Positions 1-7,696 of a DNA stretch of 61,047 nucleotides are shown in pieces. Source of the DNA: an uncultured Chlorobiota bacterium (lineage in GTDB: Bacteria; Bacteroidota; Ignavibacteria; UBA10030; UBA6906); contig CAADGV010000031.1 in NCBI GenBank assembly GCA_900696645.1, forward strand, positions 1-61,047. The letters run 5' to 3'. The notes under the pieces are model-generated. The model saw only the letters and a list, made by a program, of their open reading frames with translations. It did no database searches and was not told the DNA's origin. Position 1 is the stretch's first letter. Each line of letters starts with the position of its first letter. Both the position numbers and the translations under genes were made by a program.

Positions 1-43
1 GTGCTACGAGAATATCGGCCTTCAAATCTGCTGAGGTTTTCAT
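1..43 (-). CDS. N-terminal end of a gene running off the left edge
   Basis: On the minus strand an ATG at 41-43 opens a frame reading MKTSADLKADILVA up to the window edge without a stop. An ATG at 48-50 in another frame (MNNENLSRF...) is the alternative. No strong ribosome binding site separates them. The perfect palindrome at 65-88 sits just upstream, where an operator would be expected for a small autoregulated gene. Too little is visible to name a family. Confidence 0.3.
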   Translation of the reverse strand, partial: MKTSADLKADILVA

Positions 44-64
44 TGTTCATCCGTGAGTGATTAA

Positions 65-88
65 CTATATGAGTATATACTCATATAG
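65..88. promoter_or_regulatory. Perfect 24-bp palindrome, probable operator
   Basis: The half site CTATATGAGTAT is followed immediately by its exact reverse complement, with no spacer. It lies about 22 bases upstream of the minus-strand start at 41-43. Perfect AT-rich dyads of this size in front of a small gene are typical binding sites of dimeric winged-helix or ribbon-helix-helix repressors. The regulator is not identified. It has no GC-rich stem or U-run, so a terminator is unlikely. Confidence 0.5.
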
Positions 89-673
89 AGTGCCAGAGAA
101 AAACAGGCTAATTATCAGATTTGATAACGGCTATCAGCTCCATTTTCCAATTCTTGGGAAACGGAATCTTACGGCAGTGGATTTGGCAGCCTGCGAGACA
201 AGCCACCGGACTCTGTGACACCTGTTGTTCTTGCTCACAACCGACGCTTTACTGTGTTTGCGTTTTGTGATGGCTTCGTGTCTATCCGCTCAATTATCAG
301 ATTTTTCTTCAATAATTTGTTGCAATTCTTCAGGCGGTGCATCAGTTTTGCACAGGCCTAAAGGGTTCACGTTGCGTCGGCTTTTTATCTCCTTGCCTGA
401 TCAGTGAACGAAATACTACCTAACTAGACTACGACTCTTTCTTGAAGAGATCTGTGTGAAGCATCTCGCAAGAAACGCGGCAATGCTGTGTCTCTTGCGT
501 GCAACAGTTGGACATCATGCTATCTCGACTGACGATCTGAACAACGGTATTTTCGTGCGCGTTTGCGCCGGCGACCTTTAACGCCGGTGCAATGATCGCG
601 ATGTCTTGTTCTTTGATTTTGCTTCAAGCGAGCAATGCTCACCTCAACAATAACAACATCAAGGAGATCCGCC
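89..673. other. Region without an intact gene; two minus-strand gene tails and a hairpin
   Basis: No convincing complete gene. Two open minus-strand stretches lack any start codon but read like protein C-termini. One ends at 108 (KIPFPKNWKMELIAVIKSDN then stop) and one at 290 (DAPPEELQQIIEEKSDN then stop). Both finish in KSDN and share the 13-mer AATTATCAGATTT near their stops (positions 110-122 and 292-304), as expected of two decayed or duplicated small genes. A hairpin with 9-bp arms (GCGCCGGCG, 565-573; CGCCGGTGC, 582-590) lies in the leader of the next gene. The rest is featureless to me. Confidence 0.3.
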
Positions 674-2421
674 ATGCGACACGTTCGAACAGCACTTGTT
701 CAGATTTGCCTGCTGCTGATGCTGCTCGTGACTCAAGGAGAGAGTATTGCTCAGGTAGGCACCGTTGTTATCAAAAAACAAACCGACCCTGCGAACAGCG
801 GGCCGGAATTCTTCTTTACCGAACCACATTCTCTGACCACAAACGTGGCCGGTGTCGGACCGTATATCGCGACTGGGGCGAACTTCGGTTCCTCGCTCGA
901 ATTCACAGGACTCACTGGCATGCTTGAAGTGGTCAACCCGGCAGACGGTTGCTCGCCGTTGATTGGATTCACTCCCGGGAGAATTGCCGTGATTGATAGC
1001 GGCACCTGTCTTTTCACGGTCAAAGTACTCAGTGCCCAGAACGCTGGAGCCATTGCCGTAATCGTTGTCAACAATGTCGTTTTTCCGCCTATTGTGATGG
1101 GTGGAGAGGACGCCGGGATTACCATACCTGCGATCATGATTGGCCAGGCGGACGGCCTAGCGCTCAAGACTGCACTCTCGTCCAATCCTTCGATGCTTGC
1201 AACATTGAGCGGTCAACTCGCCGGGAACTTCCGGCTTCAGCATGGCGGTACCGGAACAGTCAATAACGTTCCCGCAGGCAGCTACACGGTGGAGGAAGCC
1301 GATCACTTTTTTCAGGGGTATTCATTGACAGCCATAACATTCATCGATCCGGATAACGGGAGCAGCGCGAACGTGCCCGGACGGGCTGCAACAATAGATG
1401 TTGATGCCGGGGAGACTGTTGAAGTCACGTTTGTCAATTCATTTACAAATGAGCGGTGTCAACTGAGCCCGCAGACGGACACGAAAACCGTCAATTCGCT
1501 TCATACTCTTACATACACTTATACGCGGACTGGTATTCCACAGCCAAGTACCATCGTGCAGTTACCGTGACGTCCGGACCAAACACCGGCAAAGCTGCGA
1601 CTACACTAACCGATGTTAATGGTCAAGCGACTTTCAGTTATCTCGGCGATGGAGGAACCGGCACGGACGTTATATCAGTACTTGTTACCGGCATTTTCAC
1701 TTGCGAGGCGCAGGTAACATGGGAGAACGTCTGTCCGCGCGGGCAGGGCTACTGGAAGAACCACCCCGCGGAATGGCCCGCAAGCGCATTGCCGATGATG
1801 CTAGGAACATCAAAGACCTACACAAAGGAGCAACTGCTGGCAAATCTCAAGACACCAGTAGCTGGTGACGCCAGTTTGATTCTCGCGTACCAGTTGATTG
1901 CCGCGAAGCTCAATATCGCAGCGGGCGCTGCTGCCCCTGCGCCGGTTCCCGCAACAATTGCTGCAGCAGACGCTGCCATCGGGACCAAGGCAATCCCGAT
2001 GAAGACAAAACCCAACACTGCTGCCGGACAAACGATGACATCCCTTGCGGCCACGCTCGATGCGTACAATAATGGCTCATTGAACGCCGGATGCAATGCC
2101 CTGCCCAAGGGAACCCAAAACTCCAACGGAATAACAACCGTTCCCGGGGCTTTTGTCCTCGAGAACTATCCCAACCCGTTCAACCCCACGACGACAATCG
2201 AATACGCGCTACCCGTCGATGCTCGAGTGACACTCGAGGTGTATGATGTCCTCGGACGTCGCGTTGCGGAATTGGTGAACGGATACGTGCCGGCGGGCTA
2301 TTACGCGGCCGAATTCGACGCGTCAACTCTTGCCAGCGGAGTTTATTTGTACCGGATAAAGGCGGATGGGATCGACGGGAAGACGTTCAATCATGCTCGC
2401 AAACTCGTGTTGATGAAATAA
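674..2421 (+). pseudogene. Frameshifted secreted protein with PA domain and T9SS sorting domain
   Basis: The ATG at 674 has a good ribosome binding site (AAGGAG, 661-666) and opens a signal peptide ending near ESIAQ. A protease-associated (PA) domain follows at about residues 75-175, with the motif GTCLFTVKV and a hydrophobic VNNVVFPP strand. It appears inserted in a beta-sandwich that resumes at VPAGSYTVEEADHF. This frame stops at 1570. The homologous continuation (AVTVTSGPNTGKAATTLTD, a typical Ig-like strand pair) is in the -1 frame from about 1554 and runs to 2421. It includes a GQGYWKNHPAEW module and a sorting domain (ENYPNPFNP ... NHARKLVLMK). One inserted or deleted base near 1553-1558 explains the break; repaired, the product would be about 582 residues. 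I cannot tell a true mutation from an assembly error. Extracellular export by T9SS is inferred from the tail; the substrate is unknown. Confidence 0.8.
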
Positions 2422-2430
2422 CACTGTCAA

Positions 2431-2485
2431 ATATTCGCATTACACGTAGGGGTTTGAGTGATCAAACCCCTACGCATGCGAATAT
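2431..2485 (+). terminator. Long two-tier hairpin downstream of the T9SS gene
   Basis: The outer arms ATATTCGCAT (2431-2440) and ATGCGAATAT (2476-2485) enclose an inner perfect 11-bp stem GTAGGGGTTTG (2446-2456) with CAAACCCCTAC (2463-2473) and a 6-base loop. It starts ten bases after the stop codon. There is no U-run, so it may work as a transcript-end hairpin or be a dispersed palindromic repeat; compare the GTAGGG...CCCTAC hairpin at 56837-56865. Confidence 0.6.
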
Positions 2486-2542
2486 CCGATATAACGAACT
2501 GACCGAAATGTGTCGAAGCCTCATACTGGGAAACCGGGGTCC

Positions 2543-2755
2543 TCAGGGATAGAACCGGACTGCGAGGCCGCCGTCAAACCCGAAGCCACCGCCGGGAGAA
2601 ATCACAACCAACGGGGCCAGTTCAAGCGTCAATTCGACAGGACTCCGGGGAATCATGTAGTTAATACCCAAAGGAATGCGAATACCGAATGCAGGTAATG
2701 ACCCGTTCTTCTTTCCTGATATATCCGTCCTCGACAACGTGTATGACTCATTACC
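2543..2755 (-). pseudogene. C-terminal remnant of an outer-membrane beta-barrel protein
   Basis: The minus-strand reading frame ends in alternating amphipathic strands (FGIRIPLGINYMIP, then VELTLELAPLVVI, then FGFDGGLAVRFYP and stop). This is the pattern of the last strands of a barrel ending in an aromatic residue plus one. Upstream of about 2755 the frame reads the antisense of a different gene, the methyltransferase tail on the plus strand, so the N-terminal part is missing and no start can be assigned. Moderately sure of the class, not of the family. Confidence 0.5.
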
Positions 2756-2758
2756 TGC

Positions 2759-3013
2759 ACAGAAGTGGTGGAACACATGCATCAGCCGGCTGATGAGTTT
2801 GCCCGTTTCCATCAACGATTGTGCACGGGAGGGTGGCTTGCAATCATGACGACGTTTCTGAACAATGACGACGGCTCCGTCGATTGGTCCTACCGACGCG
2901 ACATTACCCATGTGGTATTCTACCGTGAAACGACCTTTCGTCACATTGCCGGCGAGTTCGGATGGGAGTGTATTGTGCCGCGGAAAAACACTGTGCTAAT
3001 GCGGAAAAGGTAA
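2759..3013 (+). pseudogene. C-terminal remnant of a class I SAM methyltransferase
   Basis: About 84 codons read TEVVEHMHQPADEFARF, then GGWLAIMTTF, then RRDITHVVFYRETTF, then GWECIVPRKNTVLM and stop. This matches the second half of methyltransferase-23-type proteins: the EHM acidic loop after strand 4, the P/G-G turn with strand 5, and the DPTHV-like and FYR motifs. The glycine-rich SAM-binding half is absent because the sequence switches near 2757 to the antisense of the neighbouring barrel remnant. A GTG at 2765 could start it, but the product would lack the cofactor site. Confidence 0.65.
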
Positions 3014-3160
3014 GTAATCGCGTTTCGCGCTGTGTCCCAACTGATTGGAATTACGCTCCCGGCAGGCTATGCACTCCGCAAAGCGCAAAACCACTAACGC
3101 TTTGCGTATGGAACCGGATGCCCGGCTTTCGCTTGGAGAATTCGTACACGACGGGTCCGC

Positions 3161-4213
3161 TTATGCGACCTCGGCGGCAAAGTACTTCTGCTTGAACCGC
3201 AGCGCTACATTGACGAGCATGATAAGAACCGGCACCTCTACTAATGGGCCTATCACGGTAGCAAATGCTACTTGCGAGTTGATCCCAAACACTGCAACAG
3301 CAACGGCAATGGCCAATTCGAAGTCGTTGCTGCCGGCCGTGAAAGCTGTGGTTGTGCTCTTTTCATATCCATGCCCCATCTTCTTGGCGATAAAGAACGT
3401 CACAAAGAACATCCCTGCAAAATAGAACAAGTAGGGAATCGCAACCCGAACGACATCGAGCGGCAACTCGACAATCTTTTCACCTTTAAGAGAGAACATC
3501 ACAAAGATAGTGAAGAGCAATGCTATCGGCGTGAGGATGGATATTTTTGGAACGAACTTCGTGTGATACCATATCTTGTCTCTTAGATTCACCAGCGTTG
3601 CCCGGGTGATGATGCCCCCGAAGAACGGGATGCCGAGGTAAATCAGAACAGTAATCGCTATTTCCCAGATCGATATCTCCACCAACGCGCCTTTGAATCC
3701 GAACAACGGTGGCAGAATGGTGATGAATACATACGCGTACACCGAATACAAAAACACCTGGAAGATTGCATTAAATGCAACGAGACCTGCGGCTAGTTCT
3801 GAGTCTCCTTTTGCAAGGTCATTCCACACCAGTACCATGGCAATGCAACGTGCAAGACCGACGAGAATAACCCCGATCATCATCTCTGGCTTGTCGGGGA
3901 GAAAGATGATTGCCAGGGCAAACATCACCAATGGACCAACAATCCAGTTCTGGATGAGTGATAGTGAGAGCAGCTTCACATTTCTGAAGACAACGGGAAG
4001 TTCCTCGTATTTCACTTTGGCAAGGGGAGGATACATCATGAGAATGAGTCCGATAGCGATGGGAATATTCGTCGTGCCCGAACTCAGCGAATCCCAGAAA
4101 CCCGCAATGCCGGGAAACAGCGCGCCGGCAGCAACACCCACACCCATCACCAGAAAGATCCACAACGTGAGGTAACGGTCAAAGAACGAAAGTTTGGACG
4201 ATACAGAGCTCAT
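3161..4213 (-). CDS. acr3: Arsenite efflux permease, ACR3 family
   Basis: A 350-residue, ten-helix-type membrane protein of the bile/arsenite/riboflavin transporter superfamily that exports As(III) from the cytoplasm. The family's essential cysteine is Cys123 in [15 protein letters not shown]. The conserved glutamate is Glu299 in [18 protein letters not shown]. Their separation of 176 residues equals that in characterised ACR3 proteins (Cys129/Glu305). Full length. It is the last gene of the arsenic operon; its start overlaps the arsC stop by 4 bases (ATGA), so translation is probably coupled. Confidence 0.95.
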   Translation of the reverse strand: MSSVSSKLSFFDRYLTLWIFLVMGVGVAAGALFPGIAGFWDSLSSGTTNIPIAIGLILMMYPPLAKVKYEELPVVFRNVKLLSLSLIQNWIVGPLVMFALAIIFLPDKPEMMIGVILVGLARCIAMVLVWNDLAKGDSELAAGLVAFNAIFQVFLYSVYAYVFITILPPLFGFKGALVEISIWEIAITVLIYLGIPFFGGIITRATLVNLRDKIWYHTKFVPKISILTPIALLFTIFVMFSLKGEKIVELPLDVVRVAIPYLFYFAGMFFVTFFIAKKMGHGYEKSTTTAFTAGSNDFELAIAVAVAVFGINSQVAFATVIGPLVEVPVLIMLVNVALRFKQKYFAAEVA

Positions 4214-4641
4214 GATGATCCCTTTGAAATATGTTCCGAATAGAAGTGCGAGAAATCCCTCTTGATCTCATCACGGACTCGTCTAAACACCATGAGGATT
4301 TCTTCTTCTGTCCCTTGGGCTTCGGCAGGATCGTCGAAGCCGATGTGCATGCGATGCCTCACTTTCCCGAAAAAGACGGGGCAAGTTTCTTTTGCATTAT
4401 CACACACGGTGATCACGTAGTCGAACGGTTGGTTGATGAAGCGGTCAACGTCTTTCGGAAAGGCATCTGAAAGATCGATGCCCGCCTCTCTCATTACCTC
4501 AACCGCCTTCGGATGAACGCGGTTTGAGGGACTCGTCCCTGCTGAATGAACATCAAGGGTAGCATCGAAGGATCTAAGGAATCCCTCCGCCATTTGGCTT
4601 CGGCATGAGTTGCCGGTGCAAAGAATGAGTATACGAGTCAT
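4210..4641 (-). CDS. arsC: Arsenate reductase, thioredoxin-coupled (low-molecular-weight phosphatase fold)
   Basis: Reduces arsenate to arsenite in the cytoplasm, feeding the ACR3 exporter. The P-loop CTGNSCRS places the nucleophile at Cys8. The redox pair is Cys80 and Cys87 in [12 protein letters not shown]. The general acid Asp lies in GFDDPAEA (about residue 103). This spacing matches the Staphylococcus aureus pI258 enzyme type (Cys10/82/89, Asp105). Full length at 143 residues. The start overlaps the stop of the upstream 98-residue gene by 4 bases. Confidence 0.95.
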   Translation of the reverse strand: MTRILILCTGNSCRSQMAEGFLRSFDATLDVHSAGTSPSNRVHPKAVEVMREAGIDLSDAFPKDVDRFINQPFDYVITVCDNAKETCPVFFGKVRHRMHIGFDDPAEAQGTEEEILMVFRRVRDEIKRDFSHFYSEHISKGSS

Positions 4642-4934
4642 GAAGACTGCTCCGCTCCGTAAATCTCTTCAATGATTCTTCCCATGGCTGTATCGAGACA
4701 CTGCTCGGCTTCATCCAAGTCCAATCGTGAGTTGGGAAATGCCTTTAACTCAAAACGGACGCCGTCGGTGATTGGCTGAGCCCGCAGGGTATCCAGAGTC
4801 TCGTATTTTCCAGGCCCGCATTTGTCCTCTACCGGCGCACAGTCGCCCTTTCGGTCGAACAGCTTGCTGTCATCGCCAATGCCGGTCAGTTCTATCTCAA
4901 TTCTGTCGTCGTGACGTGTAATAGTATGTTTCAT
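4638..4934 (-). CDS. Unrecognised 98-residue protein of the arsenic operon
   Basis: I do not recognise a family. The protein is soluble and acidic, with no signal peptide or membrane segment. It has two cysteines close together (KGDCAPVEDKCGPGKYETL, residues about 31-47) and a third near Cys79 (EAEQCLDTA). The first part looks beta-rich and the end amphipathic helical (AMGRIIEEIYGAEQ). It is locked into the operon by 4-base overlaps on both sides, with arsN2 upstream and arsC downstream, so it is almost certainly co-translated with arsenic genes. The cysteine pair could bind As(III) or be redox active; that is inference. Confidence 0.75.
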   Translation of the reverse strand: MKHTITRHDDRIEIELTGIGDDSKLFDRKGDCAPVEDKCGPGKYETLDTLRAQPITDGVRFELKAFPNSRLDLDEAEQCLDTAMGRIIEEIYGAEQSS

Positions 4935-5377
4935 TCATCCTCCTTCAATATCAATTCCATACACGCTGCGTGTGAGGGGCAGGCTCCGGAGAATTCTGCA
5001 GACTGTCTGATGGGTCCCGTAACAGAATTCTGATCAATCCTCCTGAACCCTTTCTTCTCAAAATACTTCTCAGCGGTATTTGTGAGAAGAATCAGACGCC
5101 GTACGCCGAGTGTTTTGGCGTGCCGTAGCAAATTTTCATACAGAAGCGAACCTACGCCCTTGTTTTGCATTGAGGCGTCAACAACAGCAGACCGGAGCAA
5201 TCCGACATCATCATACACCTCCAGCCCGATTGCCCCGACGATGCCGTTGCTGTTCTCCACAACAAGAAAGTTGCTGATGTGATCGGCCACGCCCAGAGTT
5301 GGCAGTGAAGCGGACTCCAACAGGCGTGCTACGGTATCGTAGTCCGCTTCGACGGCTTTTCGTACGTTTAGATTCAT
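4931..5377 (-). CDS. arsN2: GNAT N-acetyltransferase of the ArsN2 type
   Basis: A 148-residue GNAT fold. The acetyl-CoA pyrophosphate loop is NKGVGSLLYENLL (about residues 72-84), preceded by LLRSAVVD. The segment LILLTNTAEKYFEKKGF is the usual beta5-alpha4 hallmark. The C-terminal EFSGACPSHAACMEL, with two cysteines, matches the ArsN2 subgroup of arsenic-operon acetyltransferases (CPxSAxxM). Its start codon abuts the arsM stop (5378) directly. The acceptor may be an organoarsenical, but the substrate of ArsN2 is not settled. Confidence 0.85.
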   Translation of the reverse strand: MNLNVRKAVEADYDTVARLLESASLPTLGVADHISNFLVVENSNGIVGAIGLEVYDDVGLLRSAVVDASMQNKGVGSLLYENLLRHAKTLGVRRLILLTNTAEKYFEKKGFRRIDQNSVTGPIRQSAEFSGACPSHAACMELILKEDE

Positions 5378-6136
5378 CTACTTTTCCGCGGTCAGCGTAA
5401 TGCTGACAAGGCCGAAGGGGACATTCTGATCGAGCGAGTATTTCTTTTCTGTTCCGATTGTCAAATTCTTGAAGCCGGCTTCACGAACTATGCGCAGGTA
5501 TTCTTCCTTGTCCACCGCTCCTGAAACGCAGCCCGCCCAGAGTTCGAGGTCGCGGCGTGTTTCCGCCGGAATGTCGCCAATCGAAACGATGTCGGAAATC
5601 GTGAACTTGCCGCCGGGCTTCAGTACGCGGTACATCTCCGCAAACGCCTTGCGTTTGTCCGGCACAAGATTGATGACGCAGTTGCTGAGAATCCGGTCGA
5701 TGCTGTTCGATTCGATAGGCATGTCTTCAATCTCGCCCTTCCAGAAGTGAGCATTCTCGATGCCCAACTTCAGCTTGTTCTTGCGGGCGAGCTTCAGCAT
5801 CTCGTCCGTCATGTCGAGGCCGATTGCCTTGCCGGTAGGCCCGACTTTCTTTGCCGCAAGAAACACGTCAATGCCTGCACCTGAGCCGAGGTCGAGTACG
5901 GTCATTCCTTCCACCATGTCGGCGAATGCGAGCGGCGTTCCGCAGCCGAGACCGAGATCGGCCGCCTCGACAATCTGCTGATCGACATTTGTGTACTTGT
6001 CATTCATAAGAAGGGAGACGGTTTCGAGCAACGTATCCGTGTCGCAGCCGCAATTGGGTCCGCAACAGGAACCTCCTTGCATTGCTATTTCTCCGTACTT
6101 TTCACGTACGACTTCCTTCACATCCGGTGTTGTCAT
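5378..6136 (-). CDS. arsM: Arsenite S-adenosylmethionine methyltransferase
   Basis: Methylates trivalent arsenic stepwise using SAM. The SAM site is [13 protein letters not shown] (about residues 80-92). The three conserved arsenic-liganding cysteines are present: Cys65 in [11 protein letters not shown], Cys153 in [10 protein letters not shown] and Cys203 in WAGCVSGA. An extra N-terminal cluster [14 protein letters not shown] (residues 21-34) is typical of bacterial ArsM. Full length (252 residues). It is second in the operon, 15 bases after arsR, and its stop is contiguous with the arsN2 start. Confidence 0.95.
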   Translation of the reverse strand: MTTPDVKEVVREKYGEIAMQGGSCCGPNCGCDTDTLLETVSLLMNDKYTNVDQQIVEAADLGLGCGTPLAFADMVEGMTVLDLGSGAGIDVFLAAKKVGPTGKAIGLDMTDEMLKLARKNKLKLGIENAHFWKGEIEDMPIESNSIDRILSNCVINLVPDKRKAFAEMYRVLKPGGKFTISDIVSIGDIPAETRRDLELWAGCVSGAVDKEEYLRIVREAGFKNLTIGTEKKYSLDQNVPFGLVSITLTAEK

Positions 6137-6151
6137 GGTATTCCTTTCAGA

Positions 6152-6544
6152 TTAGTTGAGTTCAAGTACTGCCGGCTTGATGTCCGGTTTGAGGACGGCA
6201 AACGTTGTGCAGCATCCTTTGTTGATGTTTTTGCTGAGTTCCTTTGCATCCTTGAGTGCAACGGGATTGATCTGGAGAATTGTCTTGAGGCATTCAAGAA
6301 GTTGTTCATGTTCCTTGCTTTTGGGTTTTGAGATGGAGTAGAGAACCCACAAGCCTTCCTGACGTGAATCCACAAGTTCCGCATTTCTCAAATAGGAGAG
6401 ATGCCGGGAGGTTTTCGTTTGCGTGAAGCCTGTTATGGATTCAATATCACACACACAAATTTCGCCGCTTCTGAAGATGAGATTGAGAATTCTGAGCCTC
6501 GATTCATCCGACAACGCTTTGAAAACTTTTGCCAATTCTTTCAT
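6152..6544 (-). CDS. arsR: ArsR/SmtB-family arsenic-responsive repressor
   Basis: A winged-helix repressor of its own operon; it leaves the DNA when As(III) binds. The N-terminal helices match ArsR (FKALSDESRLRILNLI). Residues 28-34, EICVCDIE, hold Cys30 and Cys32 of the classical CVC site, while the third classical cysteine (E. coli Cys37) is missing. The recognition helix is TQTKTSRHLSYLRNAELV. A C-terminal GCC (Cys111/Cys112) may supply the remaining thiols. First gene of the operon; promoter and candidate operators lie at 6568-6615. Confidence 0.92.
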   Translation of the reverse strand: MKELAKVFKALSDESRLRILNLIFRSGEICVCDIESITGFTQTKTSRHLSYLRNAELVDSRQEGLWVLYSISKPKSKEHEQLLECLKTILQINPVALKDAKELSKNINKGCCTTFAVLKPDIKPAVLELN

Positions 6545-6567
6545 GCAGATGTCCCTTCTAAACTATA

Positions 6568-6615
6568 TGCGCTTACGCAAATATAAAGATCAAAGTTGCA
6601 TTTGGCAAGCCAAAT
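6568..6615 (-). promoter_or_regulatory. Ars operon promoter with two candidate ArsR operators
   Basis: Read on the minus strand, TTGC (6605-6608), a 19-base spacer and TATATTTG (6578-6585) fit the Bacteroidota -33/-7 pattern (TTG/TAnnTTTG). Two inverted repeats overlap it: ATTTGGC-AA-GCCAAAT (plus strand, 6600-6615) over the -33 element, and TGCG-CTTA-CGCA (6568-6579) at the downstream edge of the -7 element. Either could be the ArsR site. The arsR start follows 24 bases later. Confidence 0.6.
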
Positions 6616-6663
6616 ATAGTTTTCTGAAGAGAAATTAATGGGCAGGGATGTGTAGAGAATAAG

Positions 6664-6691
6664 AAAAGCCGCAGCACATGCCGCGGCTTTT
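6664..6691 (-). terminator. Rho-independent terminator after the CMD-like gene
   Basis: A 9-bp stem, AAAAGCCGC (6664-6672) with GCGGCTTTT (6683-6691), loop of 10. On the minus strand the stem is followed by TTTTCTTATT. It lies 33 bases past the stop of the 6725-7105 gene and insulates it from arsR. Confidence 0.75.
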
Positions 6692-6724
6692 CACAGGCTG
6701 GTTTTTGGACGGGCTGTCGGTGGC

Positions 6725-7105
6725 TTAGGCGCGTTGCAAGTGTTTAACAAGACCTGGAATTTCTTTCCTAAACCGTTCGTAGTCGACCTGCATGCCGTTG
6801 AGATAGGCGCTCCATCCTATAGAGGATTGTGCAACGTGGACGGCCTCTTCAATTTCGGCGTCGGTGGCGCCGGAGCGTCGCGCCAGTTCGATATGAAAGC
6901 AGGCGATGTAACGGCATCGTATTGCGGTCGCAACAGCAACGCCTGCCAATGCCCTGTATTTGTCGGGAATGGAGCCTGTATCAAGGTGAAGCGTCTTGAA
7001 CAAGCTCCACTCGTATTCGAGAAACCTGTCCGGGATGGTTTTGAAGAATGCCGGTACCCTCCCCAGCCTTTCCTCGATTTCCCGAAAAACTTCCCGGCGC
7101 GTCAT
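6725..7105 (-). CDS. Carboxymuconolactone decarboxylase / AhpD-like family protein
   Basis: A 126-residue all-helical protein. The segment AVATAIRCRYIACFHIELARRSGATDAEIEEAV matches the CMD/AhpD core: cysteine then His, then the A-x-x-x-GA-T-x-x-E-I-x-E helix. The usual CxxC is altered. The first cysteine of RCRYI stands alone and a second appears three residues past the expected place (ACFH), so classical peroxidase chemistry is uncertain. The ATG at 7103-7105 overlaps the cupin stop (ATGA), indicating coupling. No signal peptide. Confidence 0.8.
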   Translation of the reverse strand: MTRREVFREIEERLGRVPAFFKTIPDRFLEYEWSLFKTLHLDTGSIPDKYRALAGVAVATAIRCRYIACFHIELARRSGATDAEIEEAVHVAQSSIGWSAYLNGMQVDYERFRKEIPGLVKHLQRA

Positions 7106-7566
7106 TTGCCCTTCGCAGCGTTCTTGCTTGCGGCGTAGTCCACCATTCCCTGAAAATCCACCACCACCGCAGGCTTGTCGCCCACCACCCAGGCATCGTG
7201 GCCTTCCGGCAAGTAGGAGAGGTCGCCCGGAACGCAATCGAACGTTGTGCCGTCCTTCATTTGCACACGCAATGTGCCGGCAACGTGGTACTGGTAATGC
7301 GGCGCCTCGCACCATTCGGTTTTAGCATCGGGTTTTACGTGCGTTGACCAGCGCCAACCGGGTTCAAATGTTGCACGACCGATTGTTGCACCGGCAAGCT
7401 TTGCGAGTTCAAGTTTCCCCTTCGGAAACGTCCGCACTTCATCGGGCTTCTTGAACGAGACATGATGCGCCTTCCCGTCTCCGCTTCCTATCATCTGACC
7501 GGTGAGCGCCATGACAGCGGCCAGCGGAACGGCAATGCATGCCAAAATAACGACTGCGAGTTTCAT
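7102..7566 (-). CDS. Exported cupin-domain protein
   Basis: A 154-residue protein with an N-terminal signal or anchor (LAVVILACIAVPLAAVMALTG). A single cupin barrel follows. The conserved parts are HYQYHVAGTLRVQMKDGT (a small-molecule-binding cupin strand pair) and the second motif PGDLSYLPEGHDAWVVGD. The ligand is not evident. Translationally coupled to the CMD-like gene by a 4-base overlap and preceded 130 bases upstream by an AraC-type regulator on the same strand, suggesting a small regulated unit. Confidence 0.8.
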   Translation of the reverse strand: MKLAVVILACIAVPLAAVMALTGQMIGSGDGKAHHVSFKKPDEVRTFPKGKLELAKLAGATIGRATFEPGWRWSTHVKPDAKTEWCEAPHYQYHVAGTLRVQMKDGTTFDCVPGDLSYLPEGHDAWVVGDKPAVVVDFQGMVDYAASKNAAKGK

Positions 7567-7696
7567 TCCATCCTCCTCGGATTGTTTGTTGATGATTGAT
7601 TGCCGGGTGATTCCCGGAACGTTGCGCAGTAAAGATACGGTGAGCCCGACGCCGGCGCTTGTAGGATATACGGGAAGAATTGTAGGAATCGGAAGG

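Noticed and set aside
751-1185. Long antisense open frame across the PA-domain gene
   Set aside because: It is a shadow of the coding strand; no ribosome site, no sensible domain, and the plus-strand frame carries recognisable motifs.
1545-1575. Programmed -1 ribosomal frameshift in the PA-domain protein
   Set aside because: No slippery heptamer (X XXY YYZ) and no downstream pseudoknot is visible at ATCGTGCAG; mutation or sequence error is more likely.
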